This document shows, piece by piece, positions 18,326 through 28,370 of a stretch of DNA of 64,000 nucleotides (the stretch's first letter is position 1; every line of letters begins with the position of its first letter). The notes under the pieces were generated by a model that saw nothing but the letters and a program-made list of their open reading frames with translations, had not been told where the DNA came from and ran no database searches. Origin of the DNA: Helicobacter aurati (GTDB lineage: Bacteria > Campylobacterota > Campylobacteria > Campylobacterales > Helicobacteraceae); contig NZ_NXLW01000001.1 in the NCBI RefSeq assembly GCF_003364265.1, positions 186,001-250,000 of the forward strand, given 5' to 3'. The translations under genes and the position numbers were made by a program.

Positions 18326-19090
18326 TCACGACACATGATCAACAGGAATATTATGCTGTAAAGGCGTAGTATCACAAAGAGCTTGCGCTACTTTTAACGC
18401 TTTTTGAAAGTTACCCTTCGCATTTAGCTTACGTACATTTTCGCCAAAAGATTGGAAAGTTGTATCGCCCAACGAAATAGCAAGCCATGAGGGATTCCAA
18501 CCATAATACTTACAAAAAATCCTATAATGTTTAGGAGAACCAAATATAAAAATACTCTCGTCTTCAAAAGGATTTTTATAGGAAAATACAGAATCATTAG
18601 AACACACAAAAGGCGAATGAGAATGGGCGGATTCTAAGCTCGAATAAACAATAATCTCTTTTACAAAGGAATGATGAAGGAGACTTTTAAAATCAGTTGC
18701 CTTATCTTTGCCACATAAATAAAGTACATGCTTGTCTGCTACAAGCGGCGCAATAAGCCTCGCAAACTGCTCTCCACTCGCATATTCTATTGTTTGCAAA
18801 TCCTTAGGAGATATAGCATATTTACCGCCTTTTTGCAGCCAGATATTCTTGCTTTTCTCTCCAAGAAATAAAGCTTGTTTTGCTTTCAATAAATCAAAAC
18901 ACCTATGATTGATGACAGCTTTAAGGGCATTTTTAGAAGTAAAAAGAAGATAATCTACTTGTTCAATATCATTCAAATCCAAAGTAAAATCATGAAATTG
19001 AATCTGCAACAACGAAAGTAAACGCACATTATGCAATAAATCATCTTGATTAGTAATAGGGTCTTTATCAGATTTGAGAATGTAAATCAT
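18326..19090 (-). CDS. hemD: Uroporphyrinogen-III synthase
   Basis: A 254-residue protein with the HemD two-lobed pattern: an N-terminal VDYLLFTSKNALKAV motif, ALFLGEKSKNIWL, YLCGKDKATDFKSLL, and SVFSYKNPFEDESIFIFGSPKHYRIFCKYYG, then ISLGDTTFQSF. It cyclises hydroxymethylbilane in haem synthesis. HemD sequences diverge strongly, so the call rests on this motif order rather than invariant residues. Divergent from mrp. Confidence 0.8.
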   Translation of the reverse strand: MIYILKSDKDPITNQDDLLHNVRLLSLLQIQFHDFTLDLNDIEQVDYLLFTSKNALKAVINHRCFDLLKAKQALFLGEKSKNIWLQKGGKYAISPKDLQTIEYASGEQFARLIAPLVADKHVLYLCGKDKATDFKSLLHHSFVKEIIVYSSLESAHSHSPFVCSNDSVFSYKNPFEDESIFIFGSPKHYRIFCKYYGWNPSWLAISLGDTTFQSFGENVRKLNAKGNFQKALKVAQALCDTTPLQHNIPVDHVS

Positions 19091-19205
19091 AGAGTATAAA
19101 CCTCACAATAAACTTTTATAGCATATCAAAAGCATAATGAGTTCCAAATTTACGGTAAAATTAGAAAACATTTCTAAATTATCTATCATGTGTAAAGGAA
19201 AAATA

Positions 19206-20297
19206 ATGCAGACTGCTACGAAAGAACAAGTCTTAGAGGCATTAAGAAAAGTTATTTATCCCAATTTTGAAAAAGACATTGTGCATTTTGGCTTTGTAAG
19301 TGAGATTCAAATCAATAACAACGTATGTTATATAAAGATTATGATTCCATCTGGGAATGAAGAAGTTATCGCTGAAGTAAAAAAAAGAGTATTAGAAGAA
19401 ACAAAATCATTAGGATTTGCAAACCTCGATATAGAAACCTATACCCCTAACACGCAAAAAAAGACAGCAAAACAAACACAAGAAACAAAAAATATTGCCC
19501 CTAATATTAAACATTTTGTCATGGTAAGTAGCGGTAAAGGTGGGGTAGGGAAATCCACTTCAAGCGTAAATCTCGCTATTTCTTTGGCTAAAAGCGGAAG
19601 GAATGTAGGTTTGCTTGATGCTGACATCTATGGTCCAAATATCCCTCGTATGCTAGGGTTAGACGAGAGTCGACCAGAAGTAAGCAGTAACGGCAAAAAA
19701 CTTATCCCATTAGAAAAATTCGGAATCAAAATGATAAGTATGGGCGTACTCTATGAAAAGGGGGAAAGCTTAATTTGGCGTGGTCCGCTTGTCATGAGAG
19801 CAATCACGCAACTTCTTCAAGATGTAGATTGGGGAACTCTTGATATTATGATAATTGATATGCCGCCAGGAACTGGTGATGCGCAACTTACAATAGCGCA
19901 AAGTGTGCCTGTGGGAGCTGGAATTAATGTAACAACGCCACAAATGGTAGCGATAGATGATGGGATTCGCGCTCTTGATATGTTTACAAAATGTCAAATC
20001 CCAATCTTTGGAATCATTGAAAACATGAGTGGATTCATTTGTCCAGATTGCAATAAAACGTATAATATTTTTGGTAACGGGAATGCAGACAATCTTGCAA
20101 GCCAATTTGGTACAGATGTAGTGGCTAAAATCCCTCTTGAACCTCAAATTGTAGAATCTAGCGATACAGGCAAGCCTATTAGCTTCTATGCACCAGATAG
20201 CCTTGCTAGTCAAGCCTATATGCAATGCGCGGCAAGACTCATTGATTTTTTAGAAATAACAAAAGCAGACAATAAAAATATCCAGCCCATACATTAA
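19206..20297 (+). CDS. mrp: Mrp/ApbC/NBP35-family Fe-S cluster carrier ATPase
   Basis: The start is taken at ATG 19206 (AAGGAAAAATA before it), giving 363 residues; an upstream ATG at 19137 lacks a signal. An N-terminal MIP18-like domain (residues 1-75) is followed by the deviant Walker A GKGGVGKS, DADIYGPNIPRMLG, IDMPPGTGDAQL, and the C-terminal FICPDC cysteine pair. It carries and transfers iron-sulfur clusters as a dimer. Monocistronic or co-transcribed with rlmN 46 bases later. Confidence 0.93.
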   Translation: MQTATKEQVLEALRKVIYPNFEKDIVHFGFVSEIQINNNVCYIKIMIPSGNEEVIAEVKKRVLEETKSLGFANLDIETYTPNTQKKTAKQTQETKNIAPNIKHFVMVSSGKGGVGKSTSSVNLAISLAKSGRNVGLLDADIYGPNIPRMLGLDESRPEVSSNGKKLIPLEKFGIKMISMGVLYEKGESLIWRGPLVMRAITQLLQDVDWGTLDIMIIDMPPGTGDAQLTIAQSVPVGAGINVTTPQMVAIDDGIRALDMFTKCQIPIFGIIENMSGFICPDCNKTYNIFGNGNADNLASQFGTDVVAKIPLEPQIVESSDTGKPISFYAPDSLASQAYMQCAARLIDFLEITKADNKNIQPIH

Positions 20298-20343
20298 ACA
20301 CCCAATAAATCATAACGATTCGCAAGAAAGCAGACCTAGTTTG

Positions 20344-21516
20344 ATGAAAAATAACGTCCATACAGAATCCACAAAACACAACATCTATTCATTCCTTCCA
20401 GAAGAATTGCTGCATACAGAAGCATTTCAAGATTCTCATAAACAGCAATCATTTCGTGTGAAACAAATATATAGTTGGCTTTATAGTAAATATGTATGCG
20501 ATTTTTTCTCTATGAGCAATATTGCTAAAACACAAAGAGAAAAATTAGATTCTCTCTTTGCGATCTCTCATTTGCACGCTCAATGTATTGAAACGAGCAA
20601 GGACGGCACAAAAAAATACCTCTTCCAAACCAATGATAATTTTCTCTTTGAATCTGTTTTTATTATCATGAAAGGGAAAACTCTCGATGCAAATGGGAAA
20701 ATCATAAAAAGTGAAAAATACACTTTTTGCCTTTCTAGTCAAATAGGATGCAAAATTGGTTGTGCCTTTTGTTCCACTGCCAAAGGTGGTTTTGTGCGCA
20801 ATTTAAGTACAGGAGAAATTGTCGAACAAGTCGTATTTTTAAAACGCGATAATCATTTAGATTCTAATAAAAGCGTAAATATTGTCTTTATGGGCATGGG
20901 AGAGCCGTTAGATAACTTAAACAATGTAGCAAAAGCAATCAAAATTATTAGCCACAAAGATGGGCTCAACATCGCAACAAGAAGGCAAACGATTTCAACA
21001 AGCGGCATTGCGCCACAAATCACCAAACTAGGCGAAATGAACTTAGGTGTACAAATCGCACTCTCATTACATGCTGTCGATGATGAATTACGCAATAAAC
21101 TTATCCCTATCAATAAAACATTCAATATTTCGCGGGTTTTAGAATCATTAAGGAAATTCCCTCTCCAGACACGAAAGAGAATCCTCTTTGAATATCTAGT
21201 GCTTCGCCACGTTAATGATAGTCTTGAACATGCAAAAAAACTCGTCAAGCTCTTGCACGGATTCCGTGCTAAAGTGAATCTTATAGCTTTTAATCCACAT
21301 AACGAAAGTGAATTTGAACGTCCAGATAAAGAGCGGCTACAGCTTTTTGCTGATTATCTCCATGCAAGAGGCATTGTGGCAACTATTAGAGAATCCAAAG
21401 GCTTAGATATAAGTGCAGCTTGCGGACAATTAAGGCAAAAAGTCCTCAACAAAGAAGCGTTTATCAATAAAACTCTTCATAAAGCAACTTCACATTCCGC
21501 GATAACAATAAAATAA
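20344..21516 (+). CDS. rlmN: 23S rRNA (adenine-2503-C2) methyltransferase RlmN
   Basis: A 390-residue radical-SAM enzyme methylating A2503 of 23S rRNA and A37 of tRNAs. The radical cluster motif is SQIGCKIGCAFCSTAKGGFVRNL. Other family parts are FMGMGEPLDNLNNV, ISTSGIAP, ALSLHAVDDELRNKLIPINK and the C-terminal STRESKG-like region (ATIRESKGLDISAACGQL), whose Cys is the methyl carrier. A TTG directly precedes the chosen ATG. Confidence 0.95.
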   Translation: MKNNVHTESTKHNIYSFLPEELLHTEAFQDSHKQQSFRVKQIYSWLYSKYVCDFFSMSNIAKTQREKLDSLFAISHLHAQCIETSKDGTKKYLFQTNDNFLFESVFIIMKGKTLDANGKIIKSEKYTFCLSSQIGCKIGCAFCSTAKGGFVRNLSTGEIVEQVVFLKRDNHLDSNKSVNIVFMGMGEPLDNLNNVAKAIKIISHKDGLNIATRRQTISTSGIAPQITKLGEMNLGVQIALSLHAVDDELRNKLIPINKTFNISRVLESLRKFPLQTRKRILFEYLVLRHVNDSLEHAKKLVKLLHGFRAKVNLIAFNPHNESEFERPDKERLQLFADYLHARGIVATIRESKGLDISAACGQLRQKVLNKEAFINKTLHKATSHSAITIK

Positions 21517-21669
21517 CAACTAAAGCTTTAGCACGTTCGAGCTATCTCTTAAAAATATTGCGCTATTCATGCTCTATTCTTAAAGACAAAAAACGTTATT
21601 TATATCTTCACTTAGATAATTTAGATGCGATAATGTTTAATCTAATAAGAATACTTATAGTAAAAAATT

Positions 21670-24135
21670 CTAAAACTCATAACTTAATGAGAGGTAGTAT
21701 CGTCTCCCTTCCCTTATATAATTGTAATTATTATAAAAAGTAGTTGTTGCATTATTATTGCCAAGCCCAGAAACAGCAACATAATCTATAAAATTAAAGT
21801 TCAATAGATTGTAGATTCCAAAGTTTGCGCGCAAACCTTTAATAATATTGGCATTAAAGCCCAAATGCACTAAATAATAAGGCTTAAAAAATTCGCCTAA
21901 CGTTGCGATTTGTTTATCCACGTCCGCAGTGCCACTTGCTGTTCTATACAAGCCTCTATGATGTCCAGCTTTAAACTCTCCTCGCAAAAATACACCAAAA
22001 TATTTCGTGTTATAAAAGAATGCTGCATTCAAATTATGCAAAGGCACGTCGGTTAATTGTTGACCTCGACCTGTCCTCCCCTCTATAATTTTTGTTTGAT
22101 TGAGGGTATAAGAAACATTAAAAGTAATGTCTCCATATCCGACATTTATGGGCTTTAATGCTCCATAAACCTCGACACCATAACTAATAGCTCTTTGCGC
22201 GTTAATATTGGATTGACAACCAAACATAAAACTATCAGCGCATACAATATTTATCTCTGGGATAACCTGACCTTTACTAATATTACCTGTGCTTATTATC
22301 TTGTCATTAAAATCTGTGAAGAATCCTGTAATGGAAGTATTAATATAATCATTATCACTAAGTATTGAAAATTCATAATTAATACTTGATTCTGGTTTGA
22401 GATTAGGATTGCCATAAATAGGCACTTGCCCTTGTCTTGTAAGTCCGGTAATTCCGCTTACAAGATTGCTCAAAGCTGGCGTTTTATAACCTGTTGAAAC
22501 ACCGCCTTTAAGAGTAAGCCACTCATCAATTGCATTATATGACAAATAAAGACGAGGCGAAATATTAGCACCAAAAATAGAATTAAAATTGCCTCTCGCA
22601 CCTACAGTGATAAAAAGACTATCCCATAATGCAAATTCAGATTCTCCAAAAAGCGCGCCAATATGTTGGTAAAGTTGTGCTTCCCCGCCACTTGCTTGAA
22701 TGATATTATCCTTAAAAATATTCAACCAATACCTTGCACCAAAAGAAGTTTTTGCTCCGAATCTTTCACCAAAACCAAAAAAGATATTTGTTTTATGATC
22801 GGCAATAAAATCATGATTAGTAATCTCTCTGCTATCCCCAGGCTTAAATCCATTAATTCCCGTTACTCGATTAGCTGCGGGAATAGAATCATTCGTGATA
22901 TAGCGATTGGGATTTGCTGTAATATTATATTGAATAGAATTATTCACACTCAATTTTCGTAAAACACCATCTTCTTTCTCCAAAAAGATTCCATCATGAT
23001 TAGCGATTATATTCCCACGATATACATTATAAACATCAGTATAGCCTGATTGTGCTTCTGGCGGCTGAATGCTACCATTTTTATTATAAGTACCAAGTAA
23101 TCCTTGCGAATTATCATAAATTTGTTGTCCAAAATCCAAGTCTATATAGGCACTATGCTTGGAATTATCCCACGTAGCTTCTTTAGAATCTTTGCCATCG
23201 CTCCAAAGCAATCTAGTACCGATATTATAAATTTTCCCATAAGCCAATCCTACAATTGTGTTTCGGACTGCATTTTGTGCTGTGCCTGAAGCCGTCCTAA
23301 AAAGCTCTAAATTAATCGTAGGAACATAATCCCTAGTGTATTGCCTACCTCTTAGAATGATTCCCCAATTCTTAGATTGTGTAAGAGGACCTGCGACATA
23401 AAAAGAGGCTGATTGTGAATTACCGAATTGCTTTAATTCTTGCAACGTATAATCATAGGTAACGGTAGCTCCCCATTTATTGAAGTTCTTTTTAGTAATA
23501 ATATTTACTACTCCACCAATAGCATCACTCCCATACAGAGTAGAGGCAGGACCACGTATCACTTCAATCCGCTCGATAGCAGCAATAGGAGGCATAAAGC
23601 TTGTAAGTGATTCTCCAAATCCATTAGGGAAAATTGCGCCCTGTGCACTTCCATCGACTCTTTTGCCATCAATAAGGATAAGCGTATAAGCCTGCCCCAT
23701 ACCACGAATGGAGATTCCATAGCCGCCTGTTTTTCCTACGCCATTGTCAATATCCACACCCGGAACTAAAGAAATCGCCTCCGCAATATCTCGCACTGGG
23801 CGAGTAAGAATTTCCTCTGGTTTTACAACACTAATGCTTGCAGGTGCTAAGAGAAGACTTTGCGCAAAACCACCGGCTGTCGTAACAACAGAATCAAGTT
23901 TGTAGCTATTTGTAGTATTAGAAGGATTATGCAGCTTTTGGGAGAGTGATTCTGAATCTTGATAAGAATCTGGCGAATTAGGGGGATTGTGTGTATTTGC
24001 AAATAGAGGAGCAGAAACAGACAACAAGGCACACAAAACAATAAAAATATATTTGACATTTTTATCAGAATAACGCATTATTTGCGCTAATTGATATATA
24101 GCTTTATGGATTAGATTAACAAATAACTGTAACAT
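21670..24135 (-). CDS. TonB-dependent outer-membrane receptor (CfrA/FrpB/CirA-like)
   Basis: An 821-residue receptor. A signal region ends near residue 47 (APLFAN). The TonB box region is followed by the plug: APASISVVKPEEI, RDIAEAISLVPGVDIDNG, GYGISIRGMG, LILIDGKRVDG, IERIEVIRGPASTLYGSDAIGGVVNIITKK. The C-terminal beta-barrel ends in YYLSLSYEF with the terminal Phe needed for outer-membrane assembly. The plug resembles catecholate siderophore or haem receptors. The start has AGGAGG before the ATG. Palindromic TAATAATAA sequences upstream suggest iron control. The ligand cannot be named. Confidence 0.92.
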   Translation of the reverse strand: MLQLFVNLIHKAIYQLAQIMRYSDKNVKYIFIVLCALLSVSAPLFANTHNPPNSPDSYQDSESLSQKLHNPSNTTNSYKLDSVVTTAGGFAQSLLLAPASISVVKPEEILTRPVRDIAEAISLVPGVDIDNGVGKTGGYGISIRGMGQAYTLILIDGKRVDGSAQGAIFPNGFGESLTSFMPPIAAIERIEVIRGPASTLYGSDAIGGVVNIITKKNFNKWGATVTYDYTLQELKQFGNSQSASFYVAGPLTQSKNWGIILRGRQYTRDYVPTINLELFRTASGTAQNAVRNTIVGLAYGKIYNIGTRLLWSDGKDSKEATWDNSKHSAYIDLDFGQQIYDNSQGLLGTYNKNGSIQPPEAQSGYTDVYNVYRGNIIANHDGIFLEKEDGVLRKLSVNNSIQYNITANPNRYITNDSIPAANRVTGINGFKPGDSREITNHDFIADHKTNIFFGFGERFGAKTSFGARYWLNIFKDNIIQASGGEAQLYQHIGALFGESEFALWDSLFITVGARGNFNSIFGANISPRLYLSYNAIDEWLTLKGGVSTGYKTPALSNLVSGITGLTRQGQVPIYGNPNLKPESSINYEFSILSDNDYINTSITGFFTDFNDKIISTGNISKGQVIPEINIVCADSFMFGCQSNINAQRAISYGVEVYGALKPINVGYGDITFNVSYTLNQTKIIEGRTGRGQQLTDVPLHNLNAAFFYNTKYFGVFLRGEFKAGHHRGLYRTASGTADVDKQIATLGEFFKPYYLVHLGFNANIIKGLRANFGIYNLLNFNFIDYVAVSGLGNNNATTTFYNNYNYIREGRRYYLSLSYEF

Positions 24136-24189
24136 AAAACCTCCTAAGTAATATAAATAATAAAATAGTAATTATATTCATTTATTAAT

Positions 24190-24215
24190 TAATAATAACT
24201 TAAAATTTATTATTA
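24190..24215. promoter_or_regulatory. Candidate Fur box, 9-bp inverted repeat
   Basis: TAATAATAA and its exact complement TTATTATTA, separated by 8 bases, 55 bases upstream of the TonB-dependent receptor start. The H. pylori holo-Fur consensus is TAATAAT-N-ATTATTA, so the half-sites match but the spacing is longer. A second palindrome follows at 24233. Confidence 0.55.
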
Positions 24216-24232
24216 CAATACTTTACTATTTG

Positions 24233-24246
24233 TTATTATGTAATAA
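24233..24246. promoter_or_regulatory. Second candidate Fur-type half-site pair
   Basis: TTATTA and TAATAA separated by two bases (TG), a perfect small palindrome 18 bases beyond the first candidate site. Two adjacent sites are common at strongly iron-repressed promoters. The identity of the regulator is inferred. Confidence 0.45.
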
Positions 24247-24659
24247 ATAGTACATAAAACTAAAAAACATTTTTATAGTTATTAAATCAAGAAATTAAGC
24301 ATAGAATAATTGCAAATTATCGCTTCTCAATATTGAATCGCTTTTAACAAAGATATAACGTTAATTTCGCATAGAATAATCACAATACTTTTTAAATATT
24401 TTTATCTCCCATCCAACCAATAAATGCGTCATATCTCTATCATACGGGAACAATCTAGTATCTAATACAGATAATTTATTCATTAATCTGACTATTATCA
24501 ATTAGTTGAATTAAATAAAAATAGCTCTTAATACAATAAATATTTGTTACATTCCCTTGCGTGTAACATAGCAATCCTATAATAAAATGCTGCATTCTAA
24601 GAAAGAAAATGGGAGGTAGAATAGAAATAGAGAAATAGAGAAAAATTCCTTTTATAAAA

Positions 24660-26459
24660 TTAAAAGCCTTTTATTACTTTACTTAATACTTCATCATTCT
24701 CTTTTAATTGCAATGATCTCTGTAAAACATTCTCTATGACTTTAGAAGATTCACTTAACAAATTATTAATCATATTCATACTACCAATTATCTGTTTTGT
24801 TTGGTTTGCAAGAGATATGCTCCCAGAACTCTGCGCAACAATATCCGTTACAACTTCATTCATGCAATCTTGAATCTCTAAAATACTTTGCTTAGATCTC
24901 TCGCTTTCTTCTGATAATTCATTAAAAATATCTACACTATTTTTGACTGCATGAGAAATATTGTCTAAATTATCATTGACAAGGGATATAGTGGTTTCAA
25001 TATCACCTAAATTCTTCTGCGTTCCTTCAGCAAGTTTTCGCACTTCATCTGCCACAACTGCAAAACCCCTACCATGCTCTCCAGCTCTTGCTGCTTCTAT
25101 GGCTGCATTTAATGCTAAGAGATTGGTTTGTTTAGATACGTCATAAATAAGCGATAATACAGAGCGAATTTGCAAAACACTTCCTGCTAATTCGTCTAAT
25201 CGTCCATTAAGCTGTACTTGTGAAGAGAGACTCTTTTGTAGCTGCTCTAACAATCTATTTACACTACTGCTTGTGCTATCCAAGATTTGTTTACTTGCAT
25301 TAATTTTATTTTGTGATTGCTGTGAAGATTCTATGTTTCTATCCAAACCATGTACAATATCCCCACTTTGGCTCACACTCTCTTGTGTTTTACCGCTCAC
25401 AGTCCAAACATTATCTTTTAAATTGGCAATAGAAGAATGCAGATTCACAATCTCTTTACTTGTTTCACCGGCAATTTCAATAGTTTGTTTCATCTTATCA
25501 ATAAAAGAATTGATAAAGAGGCTAATAATGTACAATTCATCATTTTTACTGCGGTTAAGCTGCAGTGTCCCTCCCACAATCAGCTTTTCACCGCCCTTAG
25601 AGACATCTTGCAAATAATCAACAACTTTTTCAGAATCCCGAGTGAAATTTGCTAATACTTTAAAGACAATACTTACTGCTAACACAGTAGTAATCAAAAT
25701 AACAATAAGAATAGCCATAACAACATTTGACTGCCATACTGCTGTATCTCGAATAGTCTGTATAGCCGACAAATCTTTGAGTACATTAGCAAGAGAATGA
25801 GAGTTTGCCTCTATGGCTGCGCTAATCTTTTCAAGATTCTCAGCGGAAGTAGCAAGATTCTTATTGGTTTTATCAGAAGCATCAGAAATATGTTCAATAA
25901 GGATATTATAAATATCCTGAAAATAGCCCTGTAACTTCAAAGAAATAACGCGTGTATCACCAGATGTAAGTACTTCTGCTATCTTTGGATAAAACTCATG
26001 CAAATCAGGATTGTTTTTAATAAAGCTATCATTCCAACTTCTTGTCATTTGTAAAATGAGATTGCGATTCTGCATATCTGCTGGATTCAGCACGAGTTGA
26101 ATTAATCTCGCATTGATTGCCCCAATAAATTCAAATTGTTCAATAAGCGACTCGGTATCATTCATGGAAGCTTTTGTCTCTTTAACGTATTCGCGCATTA
26201 AGTTAATTTGAGAGCTTGCATTTGCCGCTAGATTCTCTAAATCAGTAAAGCTATTATGTATCTTATGGAAAGTAGCTTCTTCGATTGCAATAAAATTCCA
26301 AAAAGAATATTTAAAGAGAAAAAACAACAACGCAACAATAATAATAAGCCCAGAAAGAATACTAAGACTAAAGTTAAGTTTCTTTGAAAGAGTAGAATCA
26401 GTGAAATATCCTAAGATTCCATGCCTACTAACTCCATTATTTTTATAAATATTGCTCAT
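24660..26459 (-). CDS. Methyl-accepting chemotaxis protein
   Basis: A 599-residue chemoreceptor. A first membrane helix is near residues 28-50, a helical periplasmic domain spans about 52-235 (no Cache signature evident, more like a four-helix bundle), and a second membrane helix lies near 240-265. A cytoplasmic coiled coil ends in the signalling tip [20 protein letters not shown] and [12 protein letters not shown]. It passes ligand state to CheA/CheW. The ligand is unknown. It has its own upstream region, with the small secreted protein gene 96 bases before it. Confidence 0.93.
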   Translation of the reverse strand: MSNIYKNNGVSRHGILGYFTDSTLSKKLNFSLSILSGLIIIVALLFFLFKYSFWNFIAIEEATFHKIHNSFTDLENLAANASSQINLMREYVKETKASMNDTESLIEQFEFIGAINARLIQLVLNPADMQNRNLILQMTRSWNDSFIKNNPDLHEFYPKIAEVLTSGDTRVISLKLQGYFQDIYNILIEHISDASDKTNKNLATSAENLEKISAAIEANSHSLANVLKDLSAIQTIRDTAVWQSNVVMAILIVILITTVLAVSIVFKVLANFTRDSEKVVDYLQDVSKGGEKLIVGGTLQLNRSKNDELYIISLFINSFIDKMKQTIEIAGETSKEIVNLHSSIANLKDNVWTVSGKTQESVSQSGDIVHGLDRNIESSQQSQNKINASKQILDSTSSSVNRLLEQLQKSLSSQVQLNGRLDELAGSVLQIRSVLSLIYDVSKQTNLLALNAAIEAARAGEHGRGFAVVADEVRKLAEGTQKNLGDIETTISLVNDNLDNISHAVKNSVDIFNELSEESERSKQSILEIQDCMNEVVTDIVAQSSGSISLANQTKQIIGSMNMINNLLSESSKVIENVLQRSLQLKENDEVLSKVIKGF

Positions 26460-26555
26460 TGATTACTCCTTTATGTGATGAGAGAATATGAGACTTGTGC
26501 ACAGCAATAATTAATTAATCATTCCCGCTTTTCACATTGATTACTTCCGACTTAA

Positions 26556-26789
26556 TCATTTTCCTGCAACTTGGGATTTATTGGGGTTATCCGCTGCCTT
26601 AGCTATCATACATTTTTCTAATATTTTTGCATCATTAGAATCTTCAACTTTCTTTAACCACCGAGTAATTTGCATCATTGTCTTAGAAGCAGGGTCTGGA
26701 GCTTGGTACTTATTCATTAAAGATGTGCAATCCGCTAATACAAATGCTGACAATACGTTAAAAATAAAGAGTACAAATAATTTTTTCAT
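26556..26789 (-). CDS. Small secreted protein, unknown function
   Basis: A 77-residue protein with a clear signal peptide (MKKLFVLFIFNVLSAFVLA, then DCTSL). The mature part of about 58 residues is helical and charged, with two cysteines (in ADCTS and EKCMIAK) that could form a disulfide. It begins 9 bases after the stop of the DUF3373 outer-membrane protein gene with its own AAGGAAAAA signal, so it is very likely co-transcribed with it. I do not recognise a family. Confidence 0.75.
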   Translation of the reverse strand: MKKLFVLFIFNVLSAFVLADCTSLMNKYQAPDPASKTMMQITRWLKKVEDSNDAKILEKCMIAKAADNPNKSQVAGK

Positions 26790-26798
26790 AGTTTTTCC

Positions 26799-28154
26799 TT
26801 AGAATCTTAAAATATATGAAAGAGAGACATTTTGTACGAGATTTGCCCTTGCATTCGCTGGAGTAATGCCCGTTTGTATCACATTGACTGGAGCAGCTAA
26901 AAGCGGCACATAATTGTGTTTTTGCAATGTATAAGCAAAGCGGATAAACTGATAAATATCAATTTGATACAGAGTATAAAAGTCAAAAACATGTCCTTTT
27001 GTCGCCCTGAAATTAAGCGGATCGTTAATGCTTACACGTGAGAACGCATACCAATTTTTTGAACCATAAAAATATTCTGCACCTATTTTCAATGAATCGG
27101 TAATATCATAACGCATACCTACATGTGCAGCAAAAGCAAATCCATCATTAAAAAAAAGATTCTTCTTATTGAATCCCTTATATAGAGAAGCCGAAGCAAA
27201 AAAGCTAAATCCTGAACCAAACATTCTTGTACTCTCTAAGTGAAGATTCAAATAAGCCAAGTCTCCAAATGTTTTTGAATTAGAAGTATTTGCTGAAATA
27301 TCAGGAGTGCCAGCTGGAATCTCATAAGGCACGGCATAGTTCAATAAATCAATCAAAGTAATCATAAAAAGATTCTCGCCGGCATTCTTGGGCAACCAAG
27401 TGGTCTCAAAAGCAGTGAATATTAAATCTGCATCTGCTGTATTGCTTTTACTTGAACCAAAAAAGATATTACTACCTGCCTCTTCTCTTGATAATGGCTG
27501 ATAAATCTTAGAATAGCCAAGTCTCAATGCTGCATTTGTATAAGGTTTATAAGTTGCTACCACACCGTCTCCTAGAGCATTGACAACCAATGCAGGATAG
27601 GTAGACATTCGCGCTGAATTGTTACGCAAGTTAGAGCCCGGTCCATCAGTCCCTGGCAATCTACCAAGCGTGAAAGCAAAATATTTGCCACCATAAATAT
27701 CCACATAAGCTCTTTCTACATAAAGTATAGGACCACCGCCTACAGCCCTTCCAGCATCAAGCGCAGGAAGACCAATAGAGTTAGAACCAAAAACAATATC
27801 ACCAAATCCTTTCGTCATGGAAAGTCTGCCAGTGAATTTCGTATAGCGGTTAATGTTAGCAAGCATATTTAGATACAATCCCATCATCCATTTGTTTGCT
27901 TGAGTATTTGTACCTAAACCATGATTATTAATAAAAAAATTGGACATTGTCGTATTAAATTCTAAAGAGAAACGTACTTTAGAAAGAGAAGCGGCAACTT
28001 CATTATCATCAACTCTTTCATTAACTTCCTGCATATCTTTTTCTAACTGCATGACGCGCTCTTCTAAAGTTTTAGCATTTCCAACGATATTGGAGAGTAA
28101 CATTCCTCCCCATAGAGCACCCAATGCAGAAACAAATGACAATTTGATATTCAT
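26799..28154 (-). CDS. DUF3373-type outer-membrane protein (porin-like)
   Basis: A 451-residue protein with a signal sequence, then a short coiled coil (LEERVMQLEKDMQEVNERVDDNE, residues about 31-53) of the kind that anchors or trimerises porins, then a beta-barrel with alternating aromatic strands. It ends in VSLSYILRF with a C-terminal Phe. The segments FTGRLSMTKGFGD, YVERAYVDIYGG and FTLGRLPGTDGPGSNLR are like the DUF3373 family of Helicobacter and Campylobacter. Probably a porin or surface barrel. Divergent from the M23 peptidase gene. Confidence 0.75.
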   Translation of the reverse strand: MNIKLSFVSALGALWGGMLLSNIVGNAKTLEERVMQLEKDMQEVNERVDDNEVAASLSKVRFSLEFNTTMSNFFINNHGLGTNTQANKWMMGLYLNMLANINRYTKFTGRLSMTKGFGDIVFGSNSIGLPALDAGRAVGGGPILYVERAYVDIYGGKYFAFTLGRLPGTDGPGSNLRNNSARMSTYPALVVNALGDGVVATYKPYTNAALRLGYSKIYQPLSREEAGSNIFFGSSKSNTADADLIFTAFETTWLPKNAGENLFMITLIDLLNYAVPYEIPAGTPDISANTSNSKTFGDLAYLNLHLESTRMFGSGFSFFASASLYKGFNKKNLFFNDGFAFAAHVGMRYDITDSLKIGAEYFYGSKNWYAFSRVSINDPLNFRATKGHVFDFYTLYQIDIYQFIRFAYTLQKHNYVPLLAAPVNVIQTGITPANARANLVQNVSLSYILRF

Positions 28155-28370
28155 ATATTCTCCTTAATCCACACAATAATTTAAAATAAAAGCCGAAATT
28201 CTACCCAAAAAATTACAAATTGCTAATAAATATCAATGAAAAATACTATATTCTAACTTTTTATGCAAAATCAAGACAGCCAATGATTAAGTGGATTCTA
28301 AGTTCCTCTATTCTAGAATCTCATAGCAAAATTCTATGTTACAACGCAATAAATGGAACGGTTATAATTA

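Larger units (their letters stand above)
24136..24659. other. Intergenic region upstream of the TonB-dependent receptor
   Basis: 524 very AT-rich bases between the chemoreceptor stop and the receptor start, both on the minus strand. The part nearest the receptor contains two palindromes (annotated separately). The distal part, near 24620-24650, has a short AGAAATAG-type near-repeat. No gene seen. Confidence 0.5.

Noticed and set aside
21955-23300. The repeated RTASGTA peptide in the TonB-dependent receptor (two places) as a duplicated domain
   Set aside because: Only seven residues are shared; the flanks do not align, so it is probably chance or a local loop motif.
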